64,000 nt of DNA from Eucalyptus grandis (Eukaryota > Streptophyta > Magnoliopsida > Myrtales > Myrtaceae), in contig NC_052612.1 of the NCBI RefSeq assembly GCF_016545825.1, positions 48,343,738-48,407,737 on the forward strand, in the 5' to 3' direction. This document shows, piece by piece, positions 22,746 through 33,406 of this stretch. How positions within the stretch are numbered: position 1 is the first letter of the stretch; each line of letters opens with the position of its first letter. Both the position numbers and the translations under genes were made by a program. The notes beneath the pieces were generated by a model, which saw only the letters and a program-made list of their open reading frames with translations, was not told the DNA's origin and made no database searches.

Positions 22746-25061
22746 ATGAGGTGAAGTCCAAATGTCAGAGGATTACACATGCAGATCTATACCAGGTGAA
22801 AAGACTGTGTAAAGGATTGGTTCTTCTGTCTTACATATCACGAGTTGGCTCCCCAAATAGGCGGACAAAATCATTGTTGATATAACAAGCTTAGTTTGAA
22901 AAAGACTTACTATTTTTGCCATGTAACTTTGATGTTTTCTGCCCTCCAGCATGCAACATCTTCAAAACTAATATGCATGCACGTAGTGAAGCCCTTAATT
23001 GGCATAACCCACAAATTCTCTATTTTCAGATGCTTTAGGAGCAAATCTTTATCTATCTTATTTTTAGTTCTCTGGGAATTTAGTTCTCAGTTGCTTATAG
23101 GAAATCTCGTCTGTCTAGTTCAACTGGTATTTTTCTTGGTTGTGGCCTGTTAGTTTTGAAATGTATGTCCATCTCATCTGAATATCAATTAGTAAGTTTC
23201 CAGAGGAATGATTTGAATGAGATAAGAAGCGCAGTGGAAAAAGAGGTATCGGAGCTAACTGACATTCAAATGTTGTACATCCCATCTAAATGTCAGTAAG
23301 TTTTCAGATTAAGAACTGCACAAGCAAAATGGGCACGGTGCCTATTTCGCATGAGTCGGCTGTTGTGAACTCACTACAAAGAATGACTTGAGAGAGAAGT
23401 GCTGGGATTTGAACTCTTGATCCGTCATATGAAACAGTGCTAGAATATCCAGCCTAAAAGTTTAAGCTGTGATGTGGACAGAGACAACATGTATATAAGA
23501 AAACTGAGCCATTAGGTGAGAGAGACTACGTGTATGAGACTCATTATGACCATGTTTTCAGGGGATGTTTGATTATATTAAAAACAATATTACTACTCAT
23601 GCTTTCACATGATATTTTACATCTGCAACTCACTGTAGCTGATCGAAAGGAGGCTCAAAGGAAAGGAGGCCTTCAACCGCAGCTTGGTTAAGCTTATCGA
23701 TTTGTGATATTCACGTTTAACAATCCACTGCCTATCCATAACTTACCATAGCTCTAAATCCATAGGAGATCTTTCATGCGTTATAATTCTCTTATTGGTG
23801 AAATACACGTACATTTTGCTTAAAGGGTATTCGAAATTTTTTCTAAACTTGTCATTGCTGGATGTAGGTCCTCCACATCTAAGGGACATCTTTTACAGGA
23901 TGGGTCTCTCGGACAACGACATAGTGGCCTTATCAGGGGCTCATACACTGGTAATTTCTATTTCTGCTTGGATTTACATTCAAGGTCAGCTGGGGATGCG
24001 TAACCACACTTCTTATTTTTTTATTCTTGTGTCTAGGGAAGGGCACACCAGGAAAGATCTGGATTTGATGGTCCTTGGACTCAGGAACCCCTTAAGTTTG
24101 ATAATTCCTATCTTGTGTAAGATTTCATCTTTTCACTGGATGCATTTTCTAAGTTTCGGCTGGAGCATTATAGAGCCAGATACTAATTGATCATTTTTGA
24201 CACAGCGAGTTGTTGAAAGGGGAAGCAGAGGGGCTGCTGAAACTGCCAACTGACAAGGCATTGCTGGAAAATCCTGCATTTCGCCCTTATGTTGAGTTGT
24301 ATGCGAAGGTAAATAAGCTTTTCGCGTGGTCTGGTGACTCCATCAAATCTATAAAATTGAATTGCAGTTACATGGTTTCCTTTTGTAAATTTGTTTTTGA
24401 TGAAACTACCCCGCCCACACCACTATTTCGTTTCCTTATGCTCATGGTCTATAACCCTTTGATGCTACTGTCCTTGGTTTTGCCGAGAATGAAAAGAGAT
24501 GGAAAGTGTTTTCATGGAATTTATGCTGTGTAGGCTTGTGATGCTTAAAAGTAAGCATTCAGTATGTTCCATCACTATCTTCTATGTAGAGACCAGGAAA
24601 TATTCATGATGAGATCGCACATCAAATGTTGGGTAGATACATACATGTGTTGGGATGGATATATTATGTGGTTCCCTGAAACCTCTAGGCTAGAGCATCA
24701 TCTTTGTGCTACTGGGAACACCTGATTTGATATTTGAATTGGTTGTTGTTCCCGCAACTCTCTCATGGTGGTTGGCACGACCTTGAAAAGAGACAAACGG
24801 ACAATTTGATACCGTGCTTCTTTTCCTCGTTTTCTTTTGCTATATGCTCTTCTTTCCCTAATGTTGTCAAGCATGTTAGGGGTGTAAACGGTTCGGTTCG
24901 GTTCGGTTTTTTTGAAAAACTGAACCGAACCGAACCGTTAGAGAAAATTTCCGAACCGAACCGAATAAGTCCCGAACTGAACCGAACCGAACCAAACCAT
25001 TCAGTTCGGTTCGGTTCGGTTCGGTTCGGTTTTGGTTTTCAAATTTTGGGTTTCGGTTTTC

Positions 25062-25063
<2 letters not shown>

Positions 25064-25116
<53 letters not shown>
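25064..25116. repeat. Poly-T run in the hAT-like element
   Basis: 53 consecutive T after a cggtttt array. The length is unreliable in any assembly. Confidence 0.9.
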
Positions 25117-25775
25117 CGGGACGGCTTACCTTTCTATATAAGCTCCTTGAAGCATAGATAGTCCACATGCCATTCTAACATGAACTAAATGTTAATTTTA
25201 ACTACAGCAACATAGAGGCATCAACTCATGGATTGATATAACAAGTTAAGAATCATAGCTGATGCCATGAGGAAGAGAAAATGATGAAACCGGTGCTCGT
25301 ATATTCTTTCTACCACCTAAGATACATGTACTAAAAGATACGGGGTCAATTGAATTTAGTTGCTTAAAATCATGTATCCCTTCCTGGTTCTCACTCTGTC
25401 TATCCATGTATTGTCCAAGTGTAAGCGGATGTGAGTATGCATGTGCTAAAAGACATTTTTGGAAGTCTTAAAGCCTCAAACTAAACTATTAGTTCCCATT
25501 GAATCTATGGAGGCATAGTCATTAACTAAAAGACCAGAGCACCCAAAACACAACTAATATAACAACATAACAGCGTTATGAATGACAAAAAGAACTGCTA
25601 TGACTAATTCAGAGTTTTCTGGACTACTGAGGCCAGAAGAAAAGACATTGAAATTGCCCTTTGAATTCCTAACCATGTAATAAAAGTCAAGCAACAGCAG
25701 CAAACAAACAGTTCGTGATGTTAATGCTCACAGAATTCATTTGCAACAGAATCATAGAAGATAAAGACAGATTAC

Positions 25776-26057
25776 CAGTTGCCTCTCATTAGCCGCAGAG
25801 ATGTTAGTACTTGGGGTAGAGACCAGAGCAAGCTCCCATCCAGTGGGATTGAAGTCTTTAGATTGAGTAGCACCAGAACCAAATGCTGAAGAAGCAGCAT
25901 TGTCAACCCACCAAACTTCTCTCAAGCAAGCATAACAACAAAAAAGTAGACATGAGTCATACACAAAATGCTTACCAGGTTCTGAGGGAACTATTGCCAA
26001 GGCTAAAGCATTCTTTTCCTCAATGGAAGAAGCATCAGGTGCATCAAAACCAAGTCC
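25776..26057 (-). pseudogene. Captured fragment of an ANTH clathrin-assembly protein gene
   Basis: Two exons run on the minus strand. 26057-25976 encodes GLGFDAPDASSIEEKNALALAIV and ends in a GTAAGC donor. The second, ending at 25776 with donor GTAATC, encodes DFNPTGWELALVSTPSTN then ISAANERQL. The pair of motifs EEKNALALAI and GWELALV-TPS is characteristic of the region after the ANTH domain in plant AP180-like clathrin assembly proteins, which recruit clathrin to membranes. Neither the ANTH domain nor the C-terminus is present. The fragment sits inside the hAT-like element. Confidence 0.7.
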
Positions 26058-27252
26058 CTGAAAGGCCAAAGAAATAAAGATCATACGCAAATAATTTTAC
26101 ACTGAACAACCATCAACAGACACCATAAAGTTAATGCTCATACCAGCAAATCTCCCCTACAATGTTAACATTGTAGCTCATCACCGCTACAATGTTAAAC
26201 AAGGATGAACTACACTGAACATGAAAGAGGACCTAAAAATTCCCACCAAGAAAACCAGAAAACAGCCCCTTTGCATCGGCCCGGAACTTCCATCAGAAAT
26301 CCCACATACAACAACTGAATCGGCAAGTACCCAAAGTAATTCTCAACAACCTCCGTTTGTATTTTTCAACTAATAGAACCCTGCAGACTAGAGCCCGAAG
26401 TCCGTGCACTATCGAACGAAGAAAAGTAAAATTCCGAGCATGCTACTTCTCGGGCGAGTCTTCCACCACACATCAATTCACTACGCAAGCCCCCAACACC
26501 GATTCTCACTTACCCTCGAGCTCGATCGGCGGTCACCCATGATTCGCGACGAAAGACCTGGCATCTAGTCACAACTACACACCCTACAAACTATCAAATC
26601 GACAATCGAACGACTCCTCATCCGATGGAAACAGCAATCGACGCTCAAAATTTGACGTGGCACGGGAGACGGAAATGTCGGACGGAAGTGGAGATCCGGC
26701 GAAGCATAGAGAGAGAGAGAGAGAGGAGGGAGGACTTACATGGTGGGAGAATCGGAGGGGACGGTGGCGAGGGCTGCTTCCTTCTTAGTTCTTAGAAGCC
26801 GTCGCCGTTGAGAGAACTCGGACGGGAACCGATAAAACCAAGACGACACGAGAGGACTCAGAGACAGGAGTCGGGAGTCGGGAGAGAACCGATAAAAAAA
26901 ATTTCGGTTTTCAGTTTGTGGTTCGGTTTTCGGTTCGGTTAACCGATAAAAACCGAACCGATAAAAAAATTTTGAATTTTGATGAAAACCGAACCGAACC
27001 GAAAAAATCAAAATTTTCGGTTCGGTTCGGTTCAGTTCGCGATTCGGTTCGGTTTTCGGTTCGGGTCTTGACACCCCTATGTGGCAGGATGAGGATGCAA
27101 TTTTCAGAGATTATGCAATCTCGCATAAGAAGCTCTCTGAACTGGGGTTCACGCCAAGTTCTTCAGGCAGCAAGACAGTAGCGAATGGTGCCATATTGGC
27201 ACAAGGTGCTGTTGGAGTGGCAGTGGCTGCGGCTGTGGTGATCTTGAGCTAG

Positions 27253-27752
27253 CGCAAGAAAATGAAGCGAATGCTGTTCTCTGATTTCCCTTTGTACCTA
27301 GCATATATTTTAGCGCTTAGTGCTGCCCGCCCCATATATCTTCATCCACAATAATGGTCAAAGCATTGCCGGTGCTTGAATGGAACAAGCCAGCAAACTC
27401 TTTGAAAGTCACAGGAAAAATCTATGCCCATTTTCAACACATCTTTTGTTGCGTGATACTACTTTTTCCAGTTGGCTAGTAGTTAAACATGCTGCTTTGA
27501 GTGAGTTTCAATATGCGTATGACGCCTGGTAATATGCATTTATGCGATGCTTGCCCAACTTCCAATCCTTCGAGCAAATTTCTCCAACCTAAGAAAAATG
27601 TTTAGCTGGATCAAGATTTCTTCCCATGTGCAAGAGATGATTATTAAGAATCTGGGACGTGTGATGCACCTTTTCCGTCATTGAACAGCGAACATTTTCA
27701 CCACTTGGAATCTTTCATTGGTGGATTTGTTCTTCAACGCACGTTAGTGTTT
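27253..27752. other. 3' flank of the captured APX fragment
   Basis: Probably the 3' untranslated region and flank of the ascorbate peroxidase source gene. No other coding signal seen. Confidence 0.45.
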
Positions 27753-28082
27753 TAACTTTGGTTGAAGAACCGCTCTAGCCCTTTTTCCATCGTTTTCGAA
27801 TTCTCCTCTCAGCTTGTGGATGGCTGTATTGTTTCGTCTGCTTCAACGGGGAATCAAGTCAGAGACGTGGTTTCGACCTCTCGCGAAGAAGTATGGGACG
27901 CGCGCACCTCTTAATTGACACAATGGCTCTGGTAATTTGGACATCGCTTCTGATTTGAAAACAAATAATTCTGTCGGTGAATTAAGGAGATTAACATGAA
28001 AAAAGAATAACGAACTTTCAAATTAAAATGAAAAGCATACACTATCCGGTTCAACACATCTGGGGAAGAAGGAGCGCGCTAG
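27753..28082 (+). repeat. Direct duplication in the Pack-MULE, copy 1
   Basis: About 330 bases from taactttggttgaag to gaaggagcgcgctag, repeated at 28147-28467 with roughly 85-90% identity by eye. No coding content recognised. Confidence 0.85.
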
Positions 28083-28146
28083 GATTCCTCTGGGTTAAAA
28101 GCCAGTCTTCGAGCAAGAGGAGCCTCCTCATTGCACGCTGGGGTCC

Positions 28147-28467
28147 TAACTTTGGTTGAAGATCCAGTCTCGCCATTTCATCTTTCTCTCCTCTCAGCTT
28201 GTAGATGGCTGCATTGTTTCGTCTGCTTAACGGGAAATCAAGTCAGAGGCGAGGTTTCGACCTCTCGTGATGTCGTATGGGACGTGTGCGCCTCTCATTG
28301 ACACAATGGCTCTGGTAATTTGGACATTGCTTCTGATTTGAAAACTAATTATTCTGCAAGTGAACTGTGGAGATTAACATGAAAAAGGGATAATGAATTG
28401 GCAAACCAAAATGAAAAGCACGCACTATCTAGTTCAACACATCTGGGAAAAAGAAGGAGCGCGCTAG
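28147..28467 (+). repeat. Direct duplication in the Pack-MULE, copy 2
   Basis: Second copy of 27753-28082, 64 bases downstream of the first. It is followed directly by a second copy of an APX exon, which implies rearrangement inside the element. Confidence 0.85.
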
Positions 28468-28488
28468 TTTGGCTTTAGTCGAAGGTAA

Positions 28489-28614
28489 TTGTTGAATGGG
28501 AATAAGAGGGGCTGCTGAAACTGCCGACTGACGAGGCATTGTCGGAAGATCCTGCATTTCGCTCTTATGTAGAGTTGTATGCCAAGGTAATATAAGGCTT
28601 TTCGCGCGGTCTGG
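28489..28614 (+). pseudogene. Second, frameshifted copy of an APX exon
   Basis: It matches 24210-24336: the exon encoding the LLKLPTD...[11 protein letters not shown] segment, including its donor site and the first intron bases ttttcgcg-ggtctgg. A one-base loss near 28500 shifts the frame. It lies about 4.3 kb downstream of the first copy in the same orientation. Confidence 0.85.
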
Positions 28615-28882
28615 AAATGAAATGAAAGCATGCACGCATACACATCGAGGCATGCACCTGCTTATGTACATACGCATGTATACTCAATTACCAGAATAGC
28701 ACCGTACAACAAACCAGAAACTCTTTTTTTCCGTGTAACTACAGAAACAAGAAACAGTAACAGGAGATACATATCTATGCATCTATTGGCTATAATTTCA
28801 AGATGTCAAAATCAGCTCCTTTACTACAAAATGACAGCATGAAGCAAATTCAAGTGCAAGGAAATATAAACCAGATACTCAC

Positions 28883-29365
28883 TTCTAAACGTTTCAGATT
28901 AATAATTGAAGGCAACCCCTTGCTTGCAGCGGCCAATTCCATCAGCTCCAGCTGTTCATCCTCCATAAGCTCCATGGATTCCTTGGCAATTCTGCGAGCA
29001 GTGGCCTTCTCCACTGCAGCTTTTTGTCTCTCTGCTTCTTTTTCTCGACGAAGCTCTTCTTTTTGTCTCTTTTTCTCCGCCTTCCAAACAAAAAACCAGA
29101 GAAGTTGGTAAAGAAAAGAGAAAAGAAGAGATGCTGCTTAATCAATCAAATAAAGCAAAAGAAACTAACTAGTTAAAATGCAATATCAAGCTCAAATACT
29201 TACCTTAATAGATTCTTTCTGTAAATACTTCTCCCGTCGCTCTGATTAACGCCTTTGCTCACGTAGCAATCTCTCCTCTCTCTGCTGTTCACACATCAAC
29301 CTTTCTTCTTCCTTCCTTCTTTCACGATCAAATCTTTCCATCTCTTTCCTCATTTGTTCCTCAGA
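28883..29365 (-). pseudogene. Captured exons of a RINGLET/DDT-homeobox (RLT-type) gene
   Basis: Two minus-strand exons with good splice borders. 29365-29204 (54 codons) encodes an Arg/Glu-rich helix, MERFDRERRKEEERL, and has an in-frame TAA (QRR*SERREK). 29080-28883 (66 codons) encodes KEELRREKEAERQK, then ARRIAKESMELMEDEQLELM and the ELAAASKGLP motif. This arrangement is typical of plant RLT1/RLT2 homeobox-DDT proteins, partners of ISWI chromatin remodellers. Homeodomain and DDT domain are missing. The in-frame stop shows it is not functional. Confidence 0.75.
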
Positions 29366-29797
29366 CTGCAATAGAAAAATACAGGATATCAGTACATGCC
29401 AAAGTTTTCTCCACAAAGCTTACATATCCTTAAGAGTCAGCACAACTCTTCAAAAAGATTGAAACCTTTGGAAGATGACTACATCAACGAAATAGAAGCA
29501 AATAACAAATTAATTGCACACAATCTCCATATGACAAGTAATGACCAACATATTAGAAGGGGTTCCTCTTTCTGTACAAAATTGCATGTGTGGCTTTTGA
29601 TACGGTAACTGACTATTACATAAACATCATTACAGTAACTGACTATTACACATATTCTGCAGAAAAATAGCCACCTATCTATACTTCCAATACACAAAAA
29701 TCTCCTTTATCTTCCCTAGCGAAATATGCTATAATACGAAGTCTTAAACTCACACCTTCCTCCAGCCCCTACATGCTACTGAATTCTTCCAAGTGCA

Positions 29798-31251
29798 CTA
29801 CCGGGAACTTAATTGTCTTTGAATTTTGGAATTGTGAGATGACCTTCCACCTTTGTCCTTGTAAGAATTTCTAGAAGCAATGGTCTTCCCTCCTCTATAA
29901 ACAGCAGCAATTGCTCGCCGTCTCTGCTTGTTCAGGCGCTTTACCAACTCAGCATCATTCGCATTCTCTTCACTTTCATCCTGCACCAGGTGGAAAAGAA
30001 ACTCTCATTACTGAAGCTAACAAGAAAGAGCAATAAACAACGATAAGTGATGACTATGGAAAAACTTCTTTAAAAAACTTAAGTCACTTTTCATTTTCAA
30101 TAAACTACAGATGACTCACTGATAAACACATGTGAAAAAGCACCAAACACAACAATTAGTAAACACTATACTAGTCCATTATCCCCTCGAAAAAAACAGT
30201 TGACAGCAACACAATTACTCAAGCTAAAATCGCATGTATTTATCAGCAAAAATTTTGAGAAGCAAATTTACGAATAGCTCATTTTTGTAAGTTCAAACAA
30301 GACCAAATTCTGAGAGATAAGTTCATTTCACAGATAGCTGGCATCTTTCAAAGCTTATTCATCATCGTTGTCTATGAAATTTGTCACAAGTACAGAGACT
30401 AAACACTTGAGTATAGTCAGAGGTTCTCAAACAAGGAACCCAAGCCCAAAACTATCAAAATGGGCCTGAGCATCATAGAACACAACAAAGGTAGATCGAA
30501 CTTCAAGATATCTGCAAGCCAGAATGTCTTCAATGTGATTCATATTACTCAACCCTCATGCTTATGTCGATAATCAAAAGTGCTGCCACGCACTATCCAA
30601 GACTACATAGCTAGTGGGCGAAAGCCAGACCTAATGCCTAAAAATTTCACCATATATACTTACCTCATTGAAGTATCCCTCACAACAAGGTTTGCTGAGT
30701 TGTCCTTCACATCTTTGTCTATTTTCTTTGATTTCCTCCTCATTTCCTTCTACAATGTGCCCTGGCTGGTCATACAAATAGCAGGATTAGGATATAATAC
30801 TGAGTGAGTCAGCACATTAGACTTTAAAATATATTTTAAGGTGGATCTCAGCTGACTGCCAGAAAATTAATACTGCATCCTCCAGTTAACCATCCAGGAA
30901 ACAAACCAGGAAATTCTCATAAACGAATATATAAAACATGACTTCATCTTATCCGGTGAAAAGTCACTCAAGTGCTCCAATAGTCTTAAAAGATCTGCTC
31001 AGTTTTTGAAAATAAAGCACAGCGAACAACATAGCTTCCAGTAAAAAGAGGAAATCTCATGCCCTGATGTTATAGGTTTCACAAAGTTTCAGCAATGTTG
31101 ATTTTCAGGCCTATCACAGCGAATGCTCTGATACTAGTACCTGATCCAGCAGATGCAAAGAGTCAACATCACTCATGATTGTTTCATCCCTTCCAGCACT
31201 ATCTTCTTCATCATCATAACATATATCCTGGTCCTTTTCTTCTTCGACGAA
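29798..31251 (-). pseudogene. Captured last three exons of a gene, possibly a RIO2-type kinase
   Basis: Three minus-strand exons with GT/AG borders. 31251-31141 has 37 codons (FVEEEKDQDICYDDEED, ending SLHLLDQ). 30765-30664 has 34 codons (PGHIVEGNEEEIKENRQRC). 29980-29798 has 60 codons plus stop (DESEENANDAELVKRLNKQ, then RRRAIAA and SYKDKGGRSSHNSKI). All are multiples of three with phase 0 introns and no stops, so the frame is intact. The acidic middle and the basic end with SRNSYKDKGGRSS resemble the C-terminus of plant RIO2 kinases (40S maturation), recalled and not verified. The kinase domain is absent, as expected for a captured 3' fragment. Confidence 0.55.
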
Positions 31252-31494
31252 CTATATCAAAGGAATCCAATAAGAGAAGGTTAATATCGCATCATGGACA
31301 ATGCACACTTACAATACTCAATCAATGACACGCTAGGGATGAACTTTCGATTAATGTGTCAACTAGTTGCACAAAATTCTCCAGGGCAACATGTAATTGG
31401 TTCCAGAAAATTTGTATATGCTGTTTTCATTTACATTTCAGAATGCGGCAGCTTCAAAAACACGTTTGGAAAGACACTGGAAATTATTTTACAA

Positions 31495-33259
31495 CTTCGA
31501 CAATGGAAAGCATGTTATGAATGAAAAAAGAGTTCAAAGCTGAAAATGACATTTTGGTGTATCCAGTATTTATTCATTCTAACAAAAGCACAGATCTTTG
31601 GAAGGAAAAAGAAAAATCCTATTTTACAGCTTTGATGGAATACAAGCATATACTCCCATTTTTCATCCCGTTAGAGAATTTTCATTTTCATTCACACGTT
31701 TCCAAGAAAACAGAAAACAAAAATTAAAATACTACCAAAGTACTTCCACTTCCACTTCCAATCAAGGACCAAACATGCAAAGCCAGGAGCCACAATGCAG
31801 GCAATTGGCGAGATATTGTTTTGGCTTTCAGATGCAAGAGAATGAAGATGATCGTGAGAAAAGGAGCTGACAGAAGCCAAGAATGACAAAGAGTAAAATC
31901 CATGGAAGGAATAAGACTAAATAGGCAAACTCTAAGTGGTCCAAGCATGAACCAGAATAATCAATTATGGTCAGCCACTAGGTCTAACACCAAATTAAGC
32001 AGTTGGACAACACAATGTTAACGATTTGCAAATCATCGTGAATCACTATACCTTGTCCATATCATCTTGCTCTTTTCTAGTAAACCCACTAGCAGCAAGT
32101 TCTTTGTCCAGAAAACCAACAGATTTGCTTATTGAATAAAAACAAGGTCTACTGCTTCCTTCTGAATCTTCCTCTGAATTCTACTGAGTGGAATCCTAAT
32201 GCAAATGTGCTCCATCCTTATCCGACTATAAACCTTAACATGAATTCTACTGAGTGGAATCCAAAAGAAAAAGAAAACGAACCTCCGGACGTACGGGAGT
32301 CGCCAATGGGGTGCCTATCGGTGGGGCTTGGGAAGGTGACGGCAGGGAGGCGACGGCGTCGGCATCGGCGGCGTCCGCGTTCAGGAGCAGGGGGGCGATT
32401 CGCGGAGGAAAGAGAGAGAGAGAGCGACCTTCGTTCGCGGAGAGGGAGGCCAAAACGCGATCGGGGTTCATCGGCGTCGGGGTTGGCCAGCAAGGGCGCT
32501 CCGCGAGGAAAGAGGGAGAGAGCGGAGCGAGGTCGCGAGAGGGAGGCGAAAGGGCGTCGGCGAGGGCGTCGGAGGCGGAGGCAGAGGTGGAGGGGCGAAG
32601 GCGTCGGCGTCGGCGTCGGAGTCGGGGCGACGGAGGCAGGCCCGCTTGAGGCTGCGTCGGCGTCGGAGTCGGGTTCGGGGCGGAGGCGGAGGCTGCGTCG
32701 GCGTCGGCATCGGAGTTGGGGGCGACGGAGGCATCGGCGGAGGGCGTCGGCGGAGGTGGAAAGGGCATCGGCGTCGGCATCGTGGGCAACCAGCGGAGGA
32801 GAGCAGAGGCATCAGCGGAGGTGGAAAGGGCGTCGGCGTCGGCGTTGCGGGCAACCAGCGGAGGAGAGAGAGCGTCGGCGTCGGCGTCGTGGGCAACCAG
32901 CGAGAGGAGAGAGCAGAGGGCGTCGGCGGAGGTGGAAAGGGCGTCGGCGTCGCAGGCAACCAGCGGAGGAGAGAGCAGCAGAGGAGGAAGAGCATTCGGA
33001 GAGAAGCCCTGCGATTTTGTTCTCTCGCAAACGGAACGGAGAACGGGAGAACGGGGAAAGAGAGAGAGAGAGAGAGAGAGGACGAGTGGACATGTTGCAG
33101 AGGAGAGCAGAGGAGAGAGAGCGTCGAGTGGTGGGCCAAGGAGCGGCGCGCGCAAATTTTAAACGCCTGACATCCTCGCCTACGTGGCGGCACGTGTCGA
33201 TCGCTGAGTGGTCTTACCCACCGCCTACGTGGAGGGTAAAACCCAACCAATATTTTCTC
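31495..33259 (-). repeat. Right arm (terminal inverted repeat) of the Pack-MULE
   Basis: The arm is 1765 bp, reverse complement of 19260-21040. It contains the unique inner part (31495-32290), then the GC-rich repeat block (32330-32990) and the terminal segment with actcagcgatcgacacgt in reverse orientation. The long ORF over it (32132-33280) is a composition artefact. Confidence 0.85.
32330..32990. repeat. GC-rich minisatellite in the right Pack-MULE arm
   Basis: Mirror of 19540-20200: ggcgtcggcgtcgg-type units interleaved with ggcaaccagcggaggagag. Unit order and number differ from the left arm. Confidence 0.75.
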
Positions 33260-33406
33260 ACTAGCTCATGCATAAAATGATGACTGCCCACATTAGCCAA
33301 CTTGCCCGCAAAAAGCAACCCAACCACTCTAGTGTCTTCCATCTCTGCCACTACCTCCTCTGCCGCCCAATCTCCGCCGTCGCATCCGTTACTCTCGACC
33401 GACCGA
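33260..33406 (+). promoter_or_regulatory. Proximal promoter and leader of UGT gene 1
   Basis: 147 bases remain between the Pack-MULE and the ATG, starting with the 9-bp target duplication. They align with 49119-49262 upstream of UGT gene 2, including the pyrimidine-rich leader and the ctctcgacc-accgaatgg context around the start. The rest of the original promoter lies 14 kb away at 19259 and before. Confidence 0.7.

Larger units (their letters stand above)
24877..27079. mobile_element. hAT-like element in the captured APX intron
   Basis: It has inverted ends TAGGGGTGT and ACACCCCTA, with dense subterminal arrays of cggttcgg (24888-25060) and its complement (26900-27065), as in plant hAT elements. 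The interior holds a 53-base T run (25064-25116) and an ANTH gene fragment on the minus strand. I could not find a matching 8-bp target duplication (aagcatgt left, tgtggcag right), so the exact ends are uncertain. No transposase is visible. Confidence 0.65.
22746..27252 (+). pseudogene. Captured 3' part of a peroxisomal-type ascorbate peroxidase gene (APX3-like)
   Basis: Exon pieces with intact GT/AG borders appear in order. 22746-22795 is the DEVKSKC...ADLYQ exon. About 23637-23690 is degenerate and tentative. 23868-23950 reads [15 protein letters not shown]...SGAHTL. 24037-24115 reads [18 protein letters not shown]. 24206-24308 reads [16 protein letters not shown]...ELYAK. 27088-27252 reads [20 protein letters not shown], then a hydrophobic [17 protein letters not shown] anchor. 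The anchor marks the membrane-bound peroxisomal class. The N-terminal exons, including the active-site Arg/His region, are absent. The last intron carries a hAT-like insertion. The final TAG comes right after the anchor, before a still readable RKKMK basic cluster that in this class forms the targeting tail. Retained introns mean DNA-level capture, not a retrocopy. Confidence 0.85.
19260..33259. mobile_element. 14.0 kb Pack-MULE with captured host gene fragments
   Basis: The element has long inverted arms (19260-21040 and 31495-33259) starting GAGAAAATATTGG. It is flanked by a 9-bp duplication, actagttta (19251-19259) and actagctca (33260-33268), differing by two C/T transitions. A 9-bp duplication and long TIRs are the Mutator superfamily signature. 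Between the arms lie intron-containing pieces of at least three host genes (ascorbate peroxidase plus strand; RLT-like and possible RIO2-like minus strand) and a nested hAT-like element. No MURA-type transposase was seen, so it is non-autonomous. The insertion lies 147 bp upstream of the UGT gene 1 ATG. Confidence 0.82.

Noticed and set aside
24869..27087. An 8-bp target duplication around the hAT-like element
   Set aside because: The flanks aagcatgt and tgtggcag do not match, so I do not claim one.
21041..31494. A MULE transposase in the Pack-MULE interior
   Set aside because: No long transposase-like frame or motif was found; only host-gene exons were recognised.
32132..33280. 382-codon ORF over the right Pack-MULE arm
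   Set aside because: Same GC-rich repeat artefact, mirrored from the left arm; not conserved in frame.
33302..33406. 35-codon N-terminal extension of UGT gene 1
   Set aside because: UGT gene 2 has no equivalent frame there, and group E UGTs start at the MDGSI-type sequence.
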